Positions 16,807 to 26,273 of a stretch of DNA of 64,000 bases are shown here, piece by piece (position 1 is the stretch's first letter; each line of letters starts with the position of its first letter). The translations under genes were made by a program, and so were the position numbers. Source of the stretch: Deltaproteobacteria bacterium. GTDB taxonomy: Bacteria > Desulfobacterota > Deferrisomatia > Deferrisomatales > BM512. The stretch is from the NCBI GenBank assembly GCA_002869015.1, contig PKTT01000003.1, forward strand, positions 1 through 64,000, read 5' to 3'. Under the pieces are notes generated by a model. The model was given only the letters and a program-made list of their open reading frames with translations. It made no database searches and had not been told where the DNA came from.

Positions 16807-19119
16807 TTACTCTTTTTTGCCCTGCTCCCGTTCGCGCTTTTCCTTCAGCGCTCTCCACACCTTCTCATAGGAGAGGGGCAGTGAGTATACCCTAACTCCC
16901 ATCGCGTCGTAGATAGCATTTGAGAAGCACCCCATAGTCGGGTTGGTGGAGCCTTCGCCAATCTCTTTGACGCCCCAGGGCGCGATATCCTCGTAGGAGT
17001 CTACAATCTCCGACTCTACCGGGGGCATATCGAGGGCTGTGAGTATCCTGTAATTGGCGAGGTCGGGGTTTTTGATCTTGCCCTTGTCGTCAAAGAGGAC
17101 CTCCTCCCAGACCGATTCTCCCATACCCATTGAGAGCGCGCCGTGCACCTGACCGTGGAGCAGCCGGGGGTTGACGACTGTACCACAGTCGTGGACATCC
17201 CAGAACCCTACAGCTTCGATCTCGCCGGTCTCTTCGTCGATTTTAACCTCTCCGACCTGTACGCCAAAGGAGTACGCGGGGCTGGTTCCGACGGGGGAGC
17301 CTTTGAATTTGCCGCCGAGCTTGGGCGGGGTGTAGGAGCCTTTGCCGATGAGGGGGCCCTTTAGGACGAAGTGTTTCCTGGCGACCTCCTGAAAGGTAAG
17401 CGCTTTGCCCTCACGCGATTTGGAGTAGATTATCGCGTCCTCGCATTCGAGGTCATCCGGGGGCAGGTGTAGCATAGAGGAGGCCATCTCAAGGAGGCTC
17501 TTCTTGATCTCCTCGCCCGCGGCTTTGCATGCCGCGCCGGTCATCAGGGTTAGGCGGCTTGCGTAAGCGCCGAGGTCCATCGGGCATGTCTCAGTGTCTG
17601 CCGCGATGATCTTCATCTTCTCATAGTGAAAGCCCATCGCCTCCGCGGCCATCTGGCAGAGGACGGTGTCTGAGCCCTGCCCGATATCGGGGGCGCCTGT
17701 GTAGAGGGTGGCGCTTGTGCCATCCTCGTTGACCTTGATGACAACCGCTGAATGGGGAAGATCCGTGCGGTAAATCGGGTAGCCCGCGCCGGATACGAAG
17801 GAGCCGGTGGAGACTCCTATGCCGTGGCCCTTGGGCATGCCGCCCTCTTTTTTCTTTTCGTCCCAGTTGGAGATTATCCTCGCCCTCGTAAGGCACTGGG
17901 TAAGCTCGCAGGAGTGAATGGCAAAGTCATTGGGGGTTACCGTCTCCGGGCGGCGGGCGTTAAGGAGCCTGATATCCATCGGGTCCATGCCGAGCTCGGT
18001 GGCGACGTTGTCGAGGTGGCTCTCAAAGGCGTATTTGGGCTGCGGCGCGCCGTGACCGCGCTGCGCTCCGCAGGCGGGGAGGTTGGTGTAGAGCCTGAAG
18101 AGGTCGAACTTGTAGTGGTCGAACTCGTAGGTCAGGGGCAGCAACGCGCCCGCGTAGTAGGCCGTGGCGATACCGAGTGAGGTGTATGCGCCGCCATCCA
18201 TCATGAAGTTGGAGTGCGCGCCGAGAATTTTGCCATCCTTTGTGACGCCGGTGGTAATCTCCATATACTGCGCGTGGCGGCCACGGTTGTGGGCGAACAT
18301 CTCATGGCGGTCGAAGAACATCCTAACGGGTCTGCCGGTAAGCTTTGCCAATACGGCCCCTGCGAACTCCAGGCCCGTTGGCTCCATCTTGCCGCCGAAG
18401 CCGCCGCCGACATAGGGCTTCACAACGCGCACATTACCCATATCCATCCCGAACTCGCGGGCGATGTAGTACTGGAAATAGTGAGGTGACTGCGTTGAGG
18501 AGTATACCGTCAGCTTATCGCCGTCCCAGAGGGAGGTCGCTGAGTGGGGCTCGATGGGCGACTGGTAGGCGCGGTTGCCTAGGAAGGCGTCGGTCCTGAC
18601 CAGATGCGCTTCTTTGAAGGCTTTTTCAATGTCGCCGAACTCCTGATGGATTTCGACGTTGATGTTTTTGGGGTACTCATCGTGAATTTGCGGCATCCCC
18701 TCGTCCATCGCTTTTCTAAAGTCTAGGACCGCCGGAAGAATCTCATACTCGACCTTGATTAACTTTAGGGCCTTGTAGCAGGTCTCCTCGTCTGTGCACG
18801 CCACCGCCGCGACCTTGTCGCCGACGAAGCGCACCTTGTCGATGCAGAAGATATTCTCATCCCAGCGGGCGGGGCTGATGCCATATTTAATGTCCGGCAC
18901 GTCCTTGTGGGTAATCACCGCCTTCACCCCCGGCAGCGCCTCCGCGGCGGAGGTGTCGATGGAGATTATGCGCGCGTGGGCGTGGGGGCTCGTCAATATC
19001 TTTCCAAAGAGCATATTGGGGAACTTTATGTCGCCGGTATATTTTGCCGCGCCGGTTACCTTGTCCCTGCCGTCAATGCGGGGGACGGACCTACCTATAA
19101 TCTTGGTGTTGATGCTCAT
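16807..19119 (-). CDS. Xanthine dehydrogenase family molybdopterin-binding subunit
   Basis: 770 aa; VGGGFGGKMEPTGLEFAGAVLA, CGAQRGHGAPQ, GAPDIGQGSDTVLCQMAAEA, VKEIGEGSTNPTMG. Confidence 0.92.
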   Translation of the reverse strand: MSINTKIIGRSVPRIDGRDKVTGAAKYTGDIKFPNMLFGKILTSPHAHARIISIDTSAAEALPGVKAVITHKDVPDIKYGISPARWDENIFCIDKVRFVGDKVAAVACTDEETCYKALKLIKVEYEILPAVLDFRKAMDEGMPQIHDEYPKNINVEIHQEFGDIEKAFKEAHLVRTDAFLGNRAYQSPIEPHSATSLWDGDKLTVYSSTQSPHYFQYYIAREFGMDMGNVRVVKPYVGGGFGGKMEPTGLEFAGAVLAKLTGRPVRMFFDRHEMFAHNRGRHAQYMEITTGVTKDGKILGAHSNFMMDGGAYTSLGIATAYYAGALLPLTYEFDHYKFDLFRLYTNLPACGAQRGHGAPQPKYAFESHLDNVATELGMDPMDIRLLNARRPETVTPNDFAIHSCELTQCLTRARIISNWDEKKKEGGMPKGHGIGVSTGSFVSGAGYPIYRTDLPHSAVVIKVNEDGTSATLYTGAPDIGQGSDTVLCQMAAEAMGFHYEKMKIIAADTETCPMDLGAYASRLTLMTGAACKAAGEEIKKSLLEMASSMLHLPPDDLECEDAIIYSKSREGKALTFQEVARKHFVLKGPLIGKGSYTPPKLGGKFKGSPVGTSPAYSFGVQVGEVKIDEETGEIEAVGFWDVHDCGTVVNPRLLHGQVHGALSMGMGESVWEEVLFDDKGKIKNPDLANYRILTALDMPPVESEIVDSYEDIAPWGVKEIGEGSTNPTMGCFSNAIYDAMGVRVYSLPLSYEKVWRALKEKREREQGKKE

Positions 19120-19121
19120 GA

Positions 19122-19655
19122 TTATGCCTCCCCTCCGGCGTTGGTTTCCTCCGGCGGGGTCGTGCGCCCCTCCGATACGGCGAGAATCGCCTCTACTATG
19201 TGGACATACCCGGTGCAGCGGCAGAGGTTGCCGCTTATTGCTTCTCTAACTTCGAGCTCGGTGGGGTGGGGGTTCCTTTTCAGGAGCGCCTTGGCGGAGA
19301 GGACCATGCCGGGTGAACAGTACCCGCACTGGACCGCTCCATGGTTGACGAAGGACTCCTGTAGGTCGCTTAGCTTCGCGCCCTCGGCGACACCTTCGAT
19401 GGTCGTTACCTCGTGGCCCTCGGCCTCAAGGGCCAGCACCATGCAGGAGTTCACCGGCTTGCCGTCCATGAGGACGGTGCAGGAGCCGCAGTCGCCAAGC
19501 TCGCAACCCTGCTTGGTGCCGGTGAGCGCAAGCTCGTTCCTCAGCACCTGAGAGAGGGTGGTGTTGGCCTTAACAACGACGGTATGGGGGTCGCCATTCA
19601 CCGTCAGGCTAAGCATGTATCTCTTTACGCCTTCTTTATCTTCAATCGTATTCAT
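19122..19655 (-). CDS. Xanthine dehydrogenase family 2[2Fe-2S] subunit
   Basis: 177 aa; GCELGDCGSCTVLMDGKPVNSC and QCGYCSPGM...GNLCRCTGY. Confidence 0.94.
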   Translation of the reverse strand: MNTIEDKEGVKRYMLSLTVNGDPHTVVVKANTTLSQVLRNELALTGTKQGCELGDCGSCTVLMDGKPVNSCMVLALEAEGHEVTTIEGVAEGAKLSDLQESFVNHGAVQCGYCSPGMVLSAKALLKRNPHPTELEVREAISGNLCRCTGYVHIVEAILAVSEGRTTPPEETNAGGEA

Positions 19656-19670
19656 CTCGATATCCTCTTC

Positions 19671-20555
19671 TTAATCTTCGGCGGGGAGTCCGTGGCCGCT
19701 TTCGACCGCATCTACAAGGGCGCGTTTAGCCAGTACGCCGGCGAGGTTCCTGCGATATTCAGCGGAGCCCCTTATTGAGTCCCTGGGCCGCACCTCGCTC
19801 TCGACTATAGCCTGAAGCTCTTCGAGTACCTCAGGTGCCGGGCTCTTGCCTGCTAGGAAAGCTTCTGCCTTGGGCGTGCGGATTACCTTGGGCGCGCTTG
19901 AGGCGCATACAATGCGTGCCTCCTCAATGACCCCCCCAGCGACACGAGCGGATGCCGCGACGCCGACTACAGCGAGGGCGCCTGAGCGCCTGAGCCCGAA
20001 CTTGTGGTAGGAGCTGCCGGTTAAGTCGCCATCGGGGATTACTATCTCCGTTAAAATCTCCCCCTCATTAATCACCGAGGAGGCGGGCTCTACGAAGAAC
20101 TCCTCAAGGGCCATCTCCCGCTTGCCGGAGGTTGACACCAGGGTTATCGAAGCCCCAAGGGCTATGAGAATCGGCGGCAGGTCAGCTGAGGGTACTGCGT
20201 TAACAATGTTACCGCCCACTGTGCCAAGGTGGCGTATCTGGTTTGACGCCATCTTTTTCGCCGCATGTGAGACCGAAGGGTACTTTTTGGCGAGCACTTC
20301 GGAGTAAAGGATGTCGTTTTGTGTGGAGAGCGCGCCAATTACTACGCCGCGTCCCTCTACATAGTTGATTCCTTTTAGCTTGTCGAGCCCTTTGAGGGAG
20401 ACCAGGGCTTTGGGGGCGAGGTCGCCCTGCTTCATCTTGTGAAGCAGGTCTGTGCCTCCGGCGAGGACCTTTGCCCCGCTCCCCAGGTTGGCTAGGAGGG
20501 AGAGCGCTTCATCTATGCTCTCCGGGGAGTGGTAATCGAAGTCTGGCAAATACAT
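19671..20555 (-). CDS. Xanthine dehydrogenase family FAD-binding subunit
   Basis: 294 aa; AKVLAGGTDLLHKMKQG, IRHLGTVGGNIVNAVPSADLPP. Confidence 0.92.
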   Translation of the reverse strand: MYLPDFDYHSPESIDEALSLLANLGSGAKVLAGGTDLLHKMKQGDLAPKALVSLKGLDKLKGINYVEGRGVVIGALSTQNDILYSEVLAKKYPSVSHAAKKMASNQIRHLGTVGGNIVNAVPSADLPPILIALGASITLVSTSGKREMALEEFFVEPASSVINEGEILTEIVIPDGDLTGSSYHKFGLRRSGALAVVGVAASARVAGGVIEEARIVCASSAPKVIRTPKAEAFLAGKSPAPEVLEELQAIVESEVRPRDSIRGSAEYRRNLAGVLAKRALVDAVESGHGLPAED

Positions 20556-20598
20556 TCGTGATACCCCTTGCTGTGAGGTTGTTGAGTGCGGTTCACAA

Positions 20599-20618
20599 TA
20601 CGGAACATTATTTTCGTA
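20599..20618. promoter_or_regulatory. Candidate IclR-type operator (imperfect palindrome)
   Basis: TACGGAA-N6-TTTCGTA in the divergent hydroxylase/IclR intergenic region. Confidence 0.4.
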
Positions 20619-20620
20619 AG

Positions 20621-20636
20621 ATTATGCCAGCATAAT
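20621..20636. promoter_or_regulatory. Palindromic candidate operator
   Basis: ATTATGC-CA-GCATAAT, 7-bp perfect arms, adjacent to the first dyad. Confidence 0.4.
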
Positions 20637-20729
20637 ACCAACAAACAAAGGCAAAAATGTATGGATTATGATTTTTTTATTGACCTTGTACGCTTCTGCT
20701 GGCACTCTCCTGTTCACAGGAGTGAACTT

Positions 20730-21488
20730 ATGAACAGAGACAACCGTATTAAGGCGCCGGCGGCCAAGCGTGCGGCAGAGATAATGAAGATGGTAGCCTC
20801 CGCTGCTGCTCCTCCGACCATGAGTGAAATAGCCCGCGCCCTCTCACTTGGTAAGTCTACCACCCATAACATTCTGCACACTCTAGAGGTTGAGGGGTGG
20901 CTGAAAAGAGGCGATTCAGGTGAATATTTGCTTGGCGACGAGTTCTTGAGCCTCTTTCATGCCAGAAGCGGAACAAGGGAGCTAGTGGAGCTTTCAAGGC
21001 CCTTCCTCGATGAAGTTTCGGCGGAGTTCGACCTGTCGGTGTGCATGGGCACCTGGGAGGGCAATGAGGTGCTGATAAGAGCGGTGGCCCGCGGGGGAGG
21101 CGGCATGAAGGTCTCTGTGGAGCCGGGGCTTGCGCTGCCCTTTATGACACCTGCGGTAGGGCGCGCAATACTTTTGGCGCTTGGACCTGGTGAGCGAAGC
21201 GCCCTCGTAAAAAAATCAAGGTTGCCCTCATTCACCGAGCGCTCGATTACGGATAGCGGCAAATACCTTGAGGAGGTGGAGCGCTCGGCTAATCGTGGTT
21301 ACGCAGTTGATGACGAGGAGTATCTGCGTGGCGTTCGCGCTGTCGCCGCTCCCCTTAAAGCCGAGGGGGCGCCCGTCGGCGCGCTTTGGGCTGTGGGGTT
21401 CACCCATTCAATTGATGAACTCCGCTTGCGCGCGACCGGCGAGGCGCTGGTAAGGGCTACATCGCTCATCTCACGTCTTGCGCAATAA
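20730..21488 (+). CDS. IclR family transcriptional regulator
   Basis: wHTH AAAPPTMSEIARALSLGKSTTHNILHTLEVEGWL plus IclR effector domain; AGGAG before ATG 20730, preferred over track start 20586. Confidence 0.9.
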   Translation: MNRDNRIKAPAAKRAAEIMKMVASAAAPPTMSEIARALSLGKSTTHNILHTLEVEGWLKRGDSGEYLLGDEFLSLFHARSGTRELVELSRPFLDEVSAEFDLSVCMGTWEGNEVLIRAVARGGGGMKVSVEPGLALPFMTPAVGRAILLALGPGERSALVKKSRLPSFTERSITDSGKYLEEVERSANRGYAVDDEEYLRGVRAVAAPLKAEGAPVGALWAVGFTHSIDELRLRATGEALVRATSLISRLAQ

Positions 21489-21687
21489 TTCAATCACCTA
21501 AAATATCCCACCTGAAACAATTGTTAAGATAGTTGAGCTGTGAAGTAATATTCCCTATCTTTATTGAGATTATTTCCCCGGCGGAGTATGATGAATTTGG
21601 CAAATTAGGAGGGATCGTCTCTTCTGAAAGCTGAGCCATATGAGTTGGGGGGAGCCTTGCGCCAGAAATTTATAACTGAGAAGCATT

Positions 21688-22944
21688 ATGAATAGATTAG
21701 TTTTGATCTCAGCTTCAAAGGACTTTGTTGACGGACTAGCCTCAGAGCTTGAGTCTGTTAAGGGTGAATACGATTGTAAAATCACTACCTTTGATAACTC
21801 AGAGGAGGGTGCCCGCTTTCTCTCCTCCACCCCGGTAGACCTTATAATTGCTGACCTTCCGGCGTCGGAAATCGACCCTCGCAGCTGGGTGAGAAAGCTC
21901 CGAAAAGCCCGCCCCGATGCCCCTCTCCTTGTAATGATCGATAAGGATGCCGCACACGACTTCAAGGGGCTCAAAGGGGTATGGCTGGTAAGAAAACCGG
22001 CGCCGCTGGGCAAGCTCGCCGAGGCCGCCATAAACATAGCCAAAAAGGAGGCCAAGGCCTTCCTCAAGGGTATGAACATCGGCAACTTCACCCAGGTCGT
22101 TACCAGTGATGGTAAAACTTGCTCCCTTACGGTGAGAAGCAAAGAGGGGGAGGGGACGCTGCACTTCATTAAGGGGCAGCTTTACGATGCAACCTGCGGA
22201 GCAAAGAGCGGCAGGAACGCCGCAATAGAGATATTGAGCTGGCAGGATGAGGTCAACACGGAGCTTCGCAAACTGTATTTCGTGCCTGAGCGCACCCTTA
22301 CCGACTCCATCGATTCGCTTATAATAGCCAGCGTCCATTATGCTGATTCGAAGCCCGCGGCGGCTGAAGTTGCCGATAACGATGTTGAGATAGTTGCCCC
22401 CGAACCAGGTGAAGCACCATCACCTGAGGCGGAAGCGGGACCAAGTGAGGACAGGGGGCTGCCCGAAGCGCTGGTGAAGCTCCTCCCGGAGATAGAAGAG
22501 GTCTTAACCAGGCAGATAGGGCCAGTAGCTCCGATGGTTTTAAAGAGCTGCATCGACCGCTGGGTGGCTACAGGGGGGGCGGACCTCGTGGATTTCGAGG
22601 GGCTACAGGAGTGTATCTGCGAGGAGGTAGAGGACAAAAAGGCCTGCTCAAATCTGAAAAAAGAGTTCAGCCGTAAGTTCGCCGAAATTCATGGAGAGGT
22701 CGGCAAACAGATAATGGGTGGCAAAGAGGTGCCCTTTACCGTTTCGGATGAACAGCGCGCTGCTCTGGGCGACCTGTTGGCGGTTGCCATCGGGCCTATT
22801 GCGGCTATACTAACCGACGATCTCATCGCAAAATGTGAGGGAAGCGGCGGCGGGGTGGAGGAGCTGATAGCGCTTTTCTCCGAGGAGATAGCAGACGGCA
22901 GGGACAAGGAAGCCTTTATAACTTCCGCCAAGAAGTTGTTTTAA
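21688..22944 (+). CDS. Receiver-like plus PATAN (DUF4388) domain protein
   Basis: N-terminal receiver-like fold (VDLIIADLPASE, WLVRKPAP); middle NFTQVVTSDGKTCSLTVRSKEGEGTLHFIKGQLYDATCGAKSGRNAAIEILSW is PATAN-like. Confidence 0.7.
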   Translation: MNRLVLISASKDFVDGLASELESVKGEYDCKITTFDNSEEGARFLSSTPVDLIIADLPASEIDPRSWVRKLRKARPDAPLLVMIDKDAAHDFKGLKGVWLVRKPAPLGKLAEAAINIAKKEAKAFLKGMNIGNFTQVVTSDGKTCSLTVRSKEGEGTLHFIKGQLYDATCGAKSGRNAAIEILSWQDEVNTELRKLYFVPERTLTDSIDSLIIASVHYADSKPAAAEVADNDVEIVAPEPGEAPSPEAEAGPSEDRGLPEALVKLLPEIEEVLTRQIGPVAPMVLKSCIDRWVATGGADLVDFEGLQECICEEVEDKKACSNLKKEFSRKFAEIHGEVGKQIMGGKEVPFTVSDEQRAALGDLLAVAIGPIAAILTDDLIAKCEGSGGGVEELIALFSEEIADGRDKEAFITSAKKLF

Positions 22945-22967
22945 GGCTGAATTCATTTTAGATAGTT

Positions 22968-22998
22968 AAAAGCCCCGCCTTTATAGCGGGGCTTTCTT
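22968..22998. terminator. Bidirectional Rho-independent terminator
   Basis: AAAGCCCCGC / GCGGGGCTTT between convergent genes. Confidence 0.85.
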
Positions 22999-23864
22999 TA
23001 CTTTACCAGCCTGAACTCGACTCTTCTGTTTCGCAGCCTGTTATAGGGGGTGTCGTTGGGTGCGACCGGCAAGCTCTCTCCAAAGTAAGCTACGCCCAGG
23101 TTTTCGGCAGTTACTTTAAAGTTTGTCAGGATAAAGTCCCTTACCCCTTCGGCTCTTAGCTTTGAAAGCTCAAGGTTATATTGCTCGTCGCCCATAGCGT
23201 CAGTGTGCCCGACGACCTCAAACTTCTGCCCCTTTAGCTCATCGCTTTCGAGGGCCTCGCCAACAGTCTCAAGCTGACTTTTCGAGCCCTCGTCGAGTAC
23301 CGCCGAATCTGATTTGAAGAGAATCCTCATGCGCAACAAGGGCCCTGTTGCGTCGTTTGGAGCGTTGCTCTGGCCTATGCGCTCTTGCATGACCCTTACG
23401 AACTCCTCCTTAGTAATCGCTTCACCCTCCTCGGCGCGGGATTTGATTAGGGCCAACTCCAAAGAGTGCCTGGCGCGGCGATCCTCCTTTATGGCGAGCC
23501 CCTTCTCGTAGGCAGCGATTGCCCTCTTCACCTCACCCAGATTCATGTAGACATCGCCCATGCCGAAATAACCTTTTGGGGTAACCTCAAGCGACTGCGC
23601 TTTCTCGTAAGCCGTAATCGACTCCGGGTACTTTCTGAGGCGCTCCTTAATCCAAGCGTACTTAAGGTGGATACGGGAGTCGCCGGGGCAGGCTTTAATG
23701 GCCTCCTCAAGGTACTCTTCCTGCTTCACCGCATTGCGTATATCCCTCAAGCCGGTCAGGTAGCTGTCGCAATCCGCTGATAGCGCCGCCGGGGGATGCA
23801 ATGTGACGAAGAGCCCCGCTAAAACAAGCGGGGCTGCCAGCTTAATCACGGGTCCAAGGTTCAC
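22998..23864 (-). CDS. TPR plus OmpA-domain protein
   Basis: 288 aa; signal peptide, TPR-like repeats, C-terminal FEVVGHTDAMGDEQYNLELSKLRAEGVRDFI...NRLRNRRVEFRL. Confidence 0.85.
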   Translation of the reverse strand: MNLGPVIKLAAPLVLAGLFVTLHPPAALSADCDSYLTGLRDIRNAVKQEEYLEEAIKACPGDSRIHLKYAWIKERLRKYPESITAYEKAQSLEVTPKGYFGMGDVYMNLGEVKRAIAAYEKGLAIKEDRRARHSLELALIKSRAEEGEAITKEEFVRVMQERIGQSNAPNDATGPLLRMRILFKSDSAVLDEGSKSQLETVGEALESDELKGQKFEVVGHTDAMGDEQYNLELSKLRAEGVRDFILTNFKVTAENLGVAYFGESLPVAPNDTPYNRLRNRRVEFRLVK

Positions 23865-23865
23865 T

Positions 23866-24753
23866 CTATTTCTTTCCTGTCATCGAAAGTATCTTGACCA
23901 TGCTTATACGCAGTCTGTTTATCGCTTGCGCCAGCATGCCGATCTCATCCTTTGATTTGTGCTCGATAGGCTCGGTCAGGTTTTTGCCGAGGCTGATCTC
24001 CTCTGTGCGGCTGGAGAGGACCATGATCGGCTTTACAACTGCCCCATTTAAAAAGAGCGCTATACATATGAGCATTATGAGTATCGTCCCCGCGCCAATT
24101 GCGAGCAGGCTCGCGGCGGACTTTCTGGCAGCGGCCATCGCCTGTGAGATGGGGATGTAAACTACGAAGGCGGCAACGGTGTCATCCATCTTCCAGTTGT
24201 AGCCATTTGTATCGCCGTAGATCTCAATCTGGTCCTTGGGTGCGTCCATGGGGTCGCCGTGGCAGCGCAGACAACCCTTGGCGTTTACCTTAATCGGAGT
24301 TGCAAGGTAGAAGTAATCGCCCCCATCCTTGCTTATGAGGCCCTCCTGCTTCTTGAGCTTGTCGTCGCTCTGGAATTTGGAGATGATCTTAAGTTCGTCG
24401 GCGTCTGCTTTGTTGTCTTTGTGTAGTGGGTCGATCGTGGCCTGCTTGAAGAGGTAGCCGGGCATATTCTCTTTGAATTTGGCCCAGGTTCCTCGGGTGA
24501 CGACGAAGCCGCTCATGAGCTCGGGGTAGAAGCGGTCCTGCTCGACTATCTCAAGGACTATTGAGCGCTGCTCATCTTTGAAGAAAGCGCGCTGCGACTT
24601 TATGTAGTTAAAGATGATCTCGCCCTTGGTTTTTGCTTCGGAGATCGCCGACGCCGTGCTGAACTTGTAGCTGGCCGCGCCAATTACGGCAACCGCTACA
24701 AGGGAAAGTATGCCGACGAATGCTATAAGTTTTCCTCTGATGCCCATACTCAA
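23866..24753 (-). CDS. Tll0287-like/DUF3365 c-heme sensor with HAMP domain and no output domain
   Basis: N-terminal TM, GCLRCHGDPMDAPKDQIEIYGDTNGYNWK heme motif, second TM and HAMP segment, ends LSMTGKK. Confidence 0.75.
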   Translation of the reverse strand: MSMGIRGKLIAFVGILSLVAVAVIGAASYKFSTASAISEAKTKGEIIFNYIKSQRAFFKDEQRSIVLEIVEQDRFYPELMSGFVVTRGTWAKFKENMPGYLFKQATIDPLHKDNKADADELKIISKFQSDDKLKKQEGLISKDGGDYFYLATPIKVNAKGCLRCHGDPMDAPKDQIEIYGDTNGYNWKMDDTVAAFVVYIPISQAMAAARKSAASLLAIGAGTILIMLICIALFLNGAVVKPIMVLSSRTEEISLGKNLTEPIEHKSKDEIGMLAQAINRLRISMVKILSMTGKK

Positions 24754-25067
24754 AAACCTCCTCTATTATTAAAAAGGTTCAAAATTTCAATCAGTTATTC
24801 AATATGAAAGTTGTAAATAAACGGGGTGATGCCTGACGCAAACAACAGCAAATTGCGTAAAATATTCTCACTGCGCCACAAGCACCATCATTACTCATCG
24901 GCGCGTTCCCATGTGACTTTATGTACCAAGCAATTTATGGTTGAATTTTCTAAGAATAAATATCCCGATTGATGGCGTATCCTGCTTTGCCCCGATACTT
25001 CGATGGGTGGATAGTGTATACTTCAGCCGCTTGCAATTTATAAAAGAGGCCCTCAGAGGCGGAGTTT

Positions 25068-26261
25068 GTGATGAGTGAAGGAAGTATCGTAGAGGATTTG
25101 AGGCTCATAGGAATACCTGGCACCAATAAGGTTATGGCGGGTGAGTTCTCCCGCCTTGTCAGGAGAGCCTTTGACGATGTCAGGGTCAAAGATCCGGTAA
25201 AAGCAGGGCTTGGTGCGCTCATCTACCCCTTCGACCCTCGCTTGGCGGCGCTGGCGGTTACCTATCACAGGACCGCGTCGAGGGTTCTGCGCGGGCTCTA
25301 CCAAAGCGGGGCAAAGAGGCTGGAGCCGCTATATAAGGAACTTTTGGCGGGTGTTAGCGCTGACACCCGTGGTTGGTTCAAAGATGGTATGACCTTCTCG
25401 GTAGCGGTCTCAAACGTCGCCAACTTTGAAGCCGGTGGCAGGCAGATAGTGGGGGTGGTTAAAAACGCCATTGTTGATGGCGCCAAAAGCAGGGGGATAA
25501 GCCTCAGCGTTGACCCTGAAAACCCCGACTTCAAGATAGATGTCAGGATGCACGGCGATACCCTGGCGGTGGCCATGGACCTGGCGGGCAGGCCGATGAA
25601 TCAGCGTGGCTACCGGACTGATAGGGGGCTCGCCCCGCTCAGGGAGAACCTCGCTGCGGTGCTCCTCATGCTGGCCCGTTACGACTCGCGCTTCGACCTC
25701 CTCCTGGACCCGATGGCAGGGTCCGGCACGATAGCGATTGAGGCAGCTCTGATGGCTAAGGGGCAGGCTGTATGGAGCCCTCCGAGAGCCCCGATGGCGA
25801 AGGGGATTGACCCCTACAGAGAGTTTATCTCCGATGATCCGCCCCCCCTCTTCGCCGATGCCGAGCCCGCGATAATCGCAAGCGATATCGATAAACGTAT
25901 GCAGCGGGTCACGCAAAAGAATATGGCCGCGGCGGGGGCTCAGGGCCTCATAGAGTCGTGGTGCGCAGACTTCAGGAGCCTTGATGCCGAGATGGTAAAG
26001 GAGCGCGCCCTCGCTCTTGGCCTCACGCGCGAGCGTGGCCTCATCATAACGAACCCACCCTACGGAGAGCGCCTCGACCCCGAGGACCTGACAGGTCTAT
26101 ATGGAGAGCTTGGAGAATGGGCGCGCACCTTCAAGGGCTGGCGCGCAGCTTTCATAGTGGCAAACCCCGACTTCGAGAGGGCGTTCGGCGGCAAGGCGAG
26201 GATCAAAAAACCCCTCAGCAACGGACCGCTGAAGGGTTATTTTCTACAGTACGACCTCTAG
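25068..26261 (+). CDS. THUMP-domain class I SAM-dependent rRNA methyltransferase (RlmL N-terminal type)
   Basis: 397 aa; LLLDPMAGSGTIAIEAALMA and IITNPPYGERLD. Confidence 0.87.
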   Translation: MMSEGSIVEDLRLIGIPGTNKVMAGEFSRLVRRAFDDVRVKDPVKAGLGALIYPFDPRLAALAVTYHRTASRVLRGLYQSGAKRLEPLYKELLAGVSADTRGWFKDGMTFSVAVSNVANFEAGGRQIVGVVKNAIVDGAKSRGISLSVDPENPDFKIDVRMHGDTLAVAMDLAGRPMNQRGYRTDRGLAPLRENLAAVLLMLARYDSRFDLLLDPMAGSGTIAIEAALMAKGQAVWSPPRAPMAKGIDPYREFISDDPPPLFADAEPAIIASDIDKRMQRVTQKNMAAAGAQGLIESWCADFRSLDAEMVKERALALGLTRERGLIITNPPYGERLDPEDLTGLYGELGEWARTFKGWRAAFIVANPDFERAFGGKARIKKPLSNGPLKGYFLQYDL

Positions 26262-26273
26262 GGGAGAACCTTT

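Noticed and set aside
18907-19551. 214-aa plus-strand ORF across two hydroxylase subunits
   Set aside because: Opposite strand of conserved molybdopterin and Fe-S subunit genes; no domain signal
16807-20555. Selenocysteine-encoding UGA in the hydroxylase genes
   Set aside because: No in-frame UGA interrupts the three subunits; in this enzyme type selenium would be a labile cofactor, not Sec
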